Part shown: positions 13,841-15,455 of the stretch, piece by piece | Layout: each line of letters opens with the position of its first letter | Numbering within the stretch: the stretch's first letter is position 1 | NCBI GenBank assembly: GCA_050697275.1 | Contig: JBOGZI010000135.1 | Coordinates: 1 to 15,455, forward strand | Reading direction: 5' to 3' | Source: JBOGZI01 sp050697275 | Lineage (GTDB): Bacteria > Actinomycetota > Thermoleophilia > Solirubrobacterales > 70-9 | Length of the DNA stretch: 15,455 nt | Notes under the pieces: model-generated | What the model was told of the DNA's origin: nothing | What the model saw: the letters and a program-made list of their open reading frames with translations, nothing else | The model's database searches: none | Made by a program: the position numbers and the translations under genes

Positions 13841-14587
13841 CTAGTGCTTCAGCACCAGCCCGAGGAAGCGCTGCGTCCGCTCCTCCTTGGGCGAGTCGAT
13901 GACTTCCTTCGGCGGGCCCTGCTCGACCACGACGCCGCCGTCCATGAAGACGGCGCGGTCGCCGACGTCGCGGGCGAAGCCGATCTCGTGGGTGACGACG
14001 AGCATCGTCATCCCCTCGTCGGCCAGCTCGCGCATCACGTCCAGCACCTCCTTGATCAGCTCCGGGTCGAGGGCGCTGGTCACCTCGTCGAAGAGGATCA
14101 CGTGCGGGTCCATCGCCAGCGCCCGGGCGATCGCCACCCGCTGCTGCTGGCCGCCCGAGAGCCGGTCGGGGACCTCCTCGAGCTTGTCGGCGAGGCCGAC
14201 GCGGTTGAGCAGCGCCGCCGCCTTGGTGCGGGCCTCGCCCTCGCCGCGGCGCAGCACCGATCGCTGCGCGAGCGAGACGTTCTCGATCGCGGTCTTGTGC
14301 GGGAACAGGTTGAACTGCTGGAAGACAATCCCGACCCGCTGCCGCACGTAGTCGATCTCCTCCGCGTCGGCCTCCCCGGTGATCTCCCTGCCCTCGAGCA
14401 GGATGCGCCCCGCCTCGGGCGGCTCGAGTAGGTTGATGCAGCGCAACAGGGTGCTCTTCCCCGAGCCCGAGGGTCCGAGCACGCAGACCACCTCGCCGCG
14501 CTTCACGTCGAGGTCGATTCCCCGCAGCACCTCGAGCCCGCCGAAGCGCTTCTTGACGCCCTCGAGCTGGAGCATCGACTCCGCCAT
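13841..14587 (-). CDS. Polar amino-acid ABC transporter ATP-binding protein (GlnQ/HisP-like)
   Basis: 248 residues; cytoplasmic ATPase energising uptake of an amino acid. Seen: Walker A GPSGSGKST (38-46), Q-loop VFQQFNLFPHKT (88-99), signature LSGGQQQR (143-150), Walker B VILFDE (163-168), the SALDPE D-loop (171-176) and the VVTHE switch. This pattern, including FNLFPH, is diagnostic of the GlnQ/HisP/ArtP group (PAAT family). ATG at 14587 shares its A with the stop of the permease (TGATG), so translation is coupled. Whether glutamine, glutamate, arginine or another amino acid is carried cannot be told without the binding protein, which is not within the window. It stands next to glycan genes, but a functional link is not implied. 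Confidence 0.96.
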   Translation of the reverse strand: MAESMLQLEGVKKRFGGLEVLRGIDLDVKRGEVVCVLGPSGSGKSTLLRCINLLEPPEAGRILLEGREITGEADAEEIDYVRQRVGIVFQQFNLFPHKTAIENVSLAQRSVLRRGEGEARTKAAALLNRVGLADKLEEVPDRLSGGQQQRVAIARALAMDPHVILFDEVTSALDPELIKEVLDVMRELADEGMTMLVVTHEIGFARDVGDRAVFMDGGVVVEQGPPKEVIDSPKEERTQRFLGLVLKH

Positions 14588-15390
14588 CAGACCGGGCCTC
14601 CAGCCTGGCCGGTGCCGGCGGCGCCGGCCGGAGCGGGCTCTGCCACCCCGCCAGCGCCGGCGCGCGTGTAGCGCTCCTGCTGGCGGGCGATCAGCAGGTC
14701 TACGAGCCTCGCGAGCGGGATAGTCATGAGCAGGAACAGCAGCGCACCGAACATCAGGGCCGAGCTGTTGAACGTCTCCGACTGGATGTCGCGCCCGACC
14801 TGAATCAGCTCGGCCAGGCCGATGAAGCTGACGAGTGAGGTGTCCTTCGTAAGCGCGATGAAGTCGTTGAGCAGTGGAGGAATCACCTTGCGGACGGCCT
14901 GGGGCACGATCACCTGCCGCATCGCCTGCCCGTGGCTCATGCCGAGCGAGCGCGCCGCCTCCATCTGACCCTGCGGCACCGCCTCGATCCCGGCCCGGTA
15001 GACCTCGGCCATGTAGGCGCCGTAGGTGATGGTGAGCGAGATGATCCCGTACCAGAAGGGGTCCGGCCTTCCAAGCCAGCGCGGGATGCCGATGTCCTGG
15101 GGCAGGACGCCCTCGGCGGCGAAGGCGCCCATGCTCCCCGAGACGATCAAGAGGACGGCCAGAAGCGGAATCCCGCGAAAAGCGTCGATGTAGGCGATCG
15201 TCAGCACGCGCACGGGTGCGAGGGCCCGACCCGGCAGCTGTCGGAGCAGCGCGAGGATGAGCCCCCAGAGCAGCGAGAAAATGCCTGCGATGACCGCGAG
15301 CTGGACCGTCAGCCAGAACCCAGCCATGACCCTGTCGAAGTTCTCGGTCCAGATGCTGAAGTCGAAGTACTGCTCGATGATTACGTCCAT
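14587..15390 (-). CDS. Polar amino-acid ABC transporter permease (GlnP/HisM-like)
   Basis: 267 residues; inner-membrane permease of a His/Glu/Gln/Arg-type importer. Seen: FWLTVQLAVIAGIFSLLWGLILAL (first helix), FRGIPLLAVLL, and the EAA loop with EAARSLGMSHGQAMRQVIVPQA, which contacts the ATPase, followed by LTKDTSLVSFIGLAEL, a hallmark of this family. About five hydrophobic segments are visible. A loop of some 25 residues (GVLPQDIGIPRWLGRPDP) lies between helices and is longer than in the shortest family members. The last 30 residues are Ala/Gly-rich. ATG at 15390 has AGGAG 5 bases upstream, a strong ribosome-binding site. It is the first gene of the visible operon; the substrate-binding protein is probably encoded just outside the window. 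Confidence 0.95.
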   Translation of the reverse strand: MDVIIEQYFDFSIWTENFDRVMAGFWLTVQLAVIAGIFSLLWGLILALLRQLPGRALAPVRVLTIAYIDAFRGIPLLAVLLIVSGSMGAFAAEGVLPQDIGIPRWLGRPDPFWYGIISLTITYGAYMAEVYRAGIEAVPQGQMEAARSLGMSHGQAMRQVIVPQAVRKVIPPLLNDFIALTKDTSLVSFIGLAELIQVGRDIQSETFNSSALMFGALLFLLMTIPLARLVDLLIARQQERYTRAGAGGVAEPAPAGAAGTGQAGGPV

Positions 15391-15455
15391 CTCCGCTCCT
15401 GTAGGTAGGGGAAGCCCTGGGGCATCGGCAGGCTAGAAGACGGGGAGAAGGAGAA
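15391..15455 (-). other. Upstream leader, possibly the 3' end of another gene
   Basis: These 65 bases precede the amino-acid permease on the minus strand. They contain its ribosome-binding site AGGAG (15400-15396) and an in-frame TAG at 15435-15433 that would end a short hydrophobic C-terminus (LLLPVF) running in from the window edge. That could be the tail of a substrate-binding protein gene, but seven codons cannot establish it. TAGCCT at the same place could equally be a -10 element. Confidence 0.2.

Noticed and set aside
1..15455. Defence system, prophage, toxin-antitoxin or CRISPR elements
   Set aside because: All sizeable real genes are accounted for by glycan synthesis/export or amino-acid transport; no nuclease, integrase, transposase or spaced repeat array was found.

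Overview
The window is very GC-rich and gene-dense. GTG and TTG starts, 1-4 base gene overlaps and apparently leaderless genes are common, which suggests a high-GC actinobacterium. The gene content would fit a soil lineage such as Thermoleophilia/Solirubrobacterales, but that placement is an inference and not demonstrated. No rRNA, tRNA, CRISPR array, insertion sequence, phage gene or convincing hairpin terminator was found. No gene-free stretch exceeds 135 bases.

Layout. (1) 18-4616, minus strand: a tightly packed surface-polysaccharide operon. In transcription order it holds a large two-part GT2 glycosyltransferase, a Wzt-type ABC ATPase with a C-terminal glycan-recognition domain (TTG start), a Wzm-type ABC-2 permease and a WbbL-type GT2. 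(2) 4634-5560, plus: a class I methyltransferase starting 17 bases from the divergent operon head. (3) 5557-8552, minus: two paralogous PF13712-type glycosyltransferases with a phytanoyl-CoA-dioxygenase-family Fe(II)/2-oxoglutarate oxygenase between them. (4) 8651-9592, plus: a second methyltransferase. (5) 9599-13832: a GtrB-like polyprenyl-phosphate glycosyltransferase (minus), a GT39-like multi-pass GT-C protein (plus), a clan GH-A glycoside hydrolase lipoprotein (minus) and a GtrA-family membrane protein (minus). (6) 13841-15390, minus: ATPase and permease of a polar amino-acid ABC transporter, probably unrelated housekeeping that abuts the glycan genes.

How the genes may work together (inference). 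The GT2 enzymes would build a glycan on a lipid carrier. The methyltransferases and the dioxygenase could modify or cap it. Wzt/Wzm would export it, with the Wzt C-terminal domain reading a finished end. Separately, GtrB-like, GtrA-like and GT-C proteins match the parts list of a bactoprenol-linked side-chain decoration system working on the outer face, accompanied by a secreted glycosidase. The individual families are known; the particular combination is what deserves attention.

Structural oddities read directly from the bases: CTAG occurs only eight times, six of them at gene boundaries; two convergent gene pairs share one CTAG as both stop codons; a 20-base perfect palindrome lies just inside wzt; and a TAGACTC box lies 5-7 bases before both methyltransferase starts.
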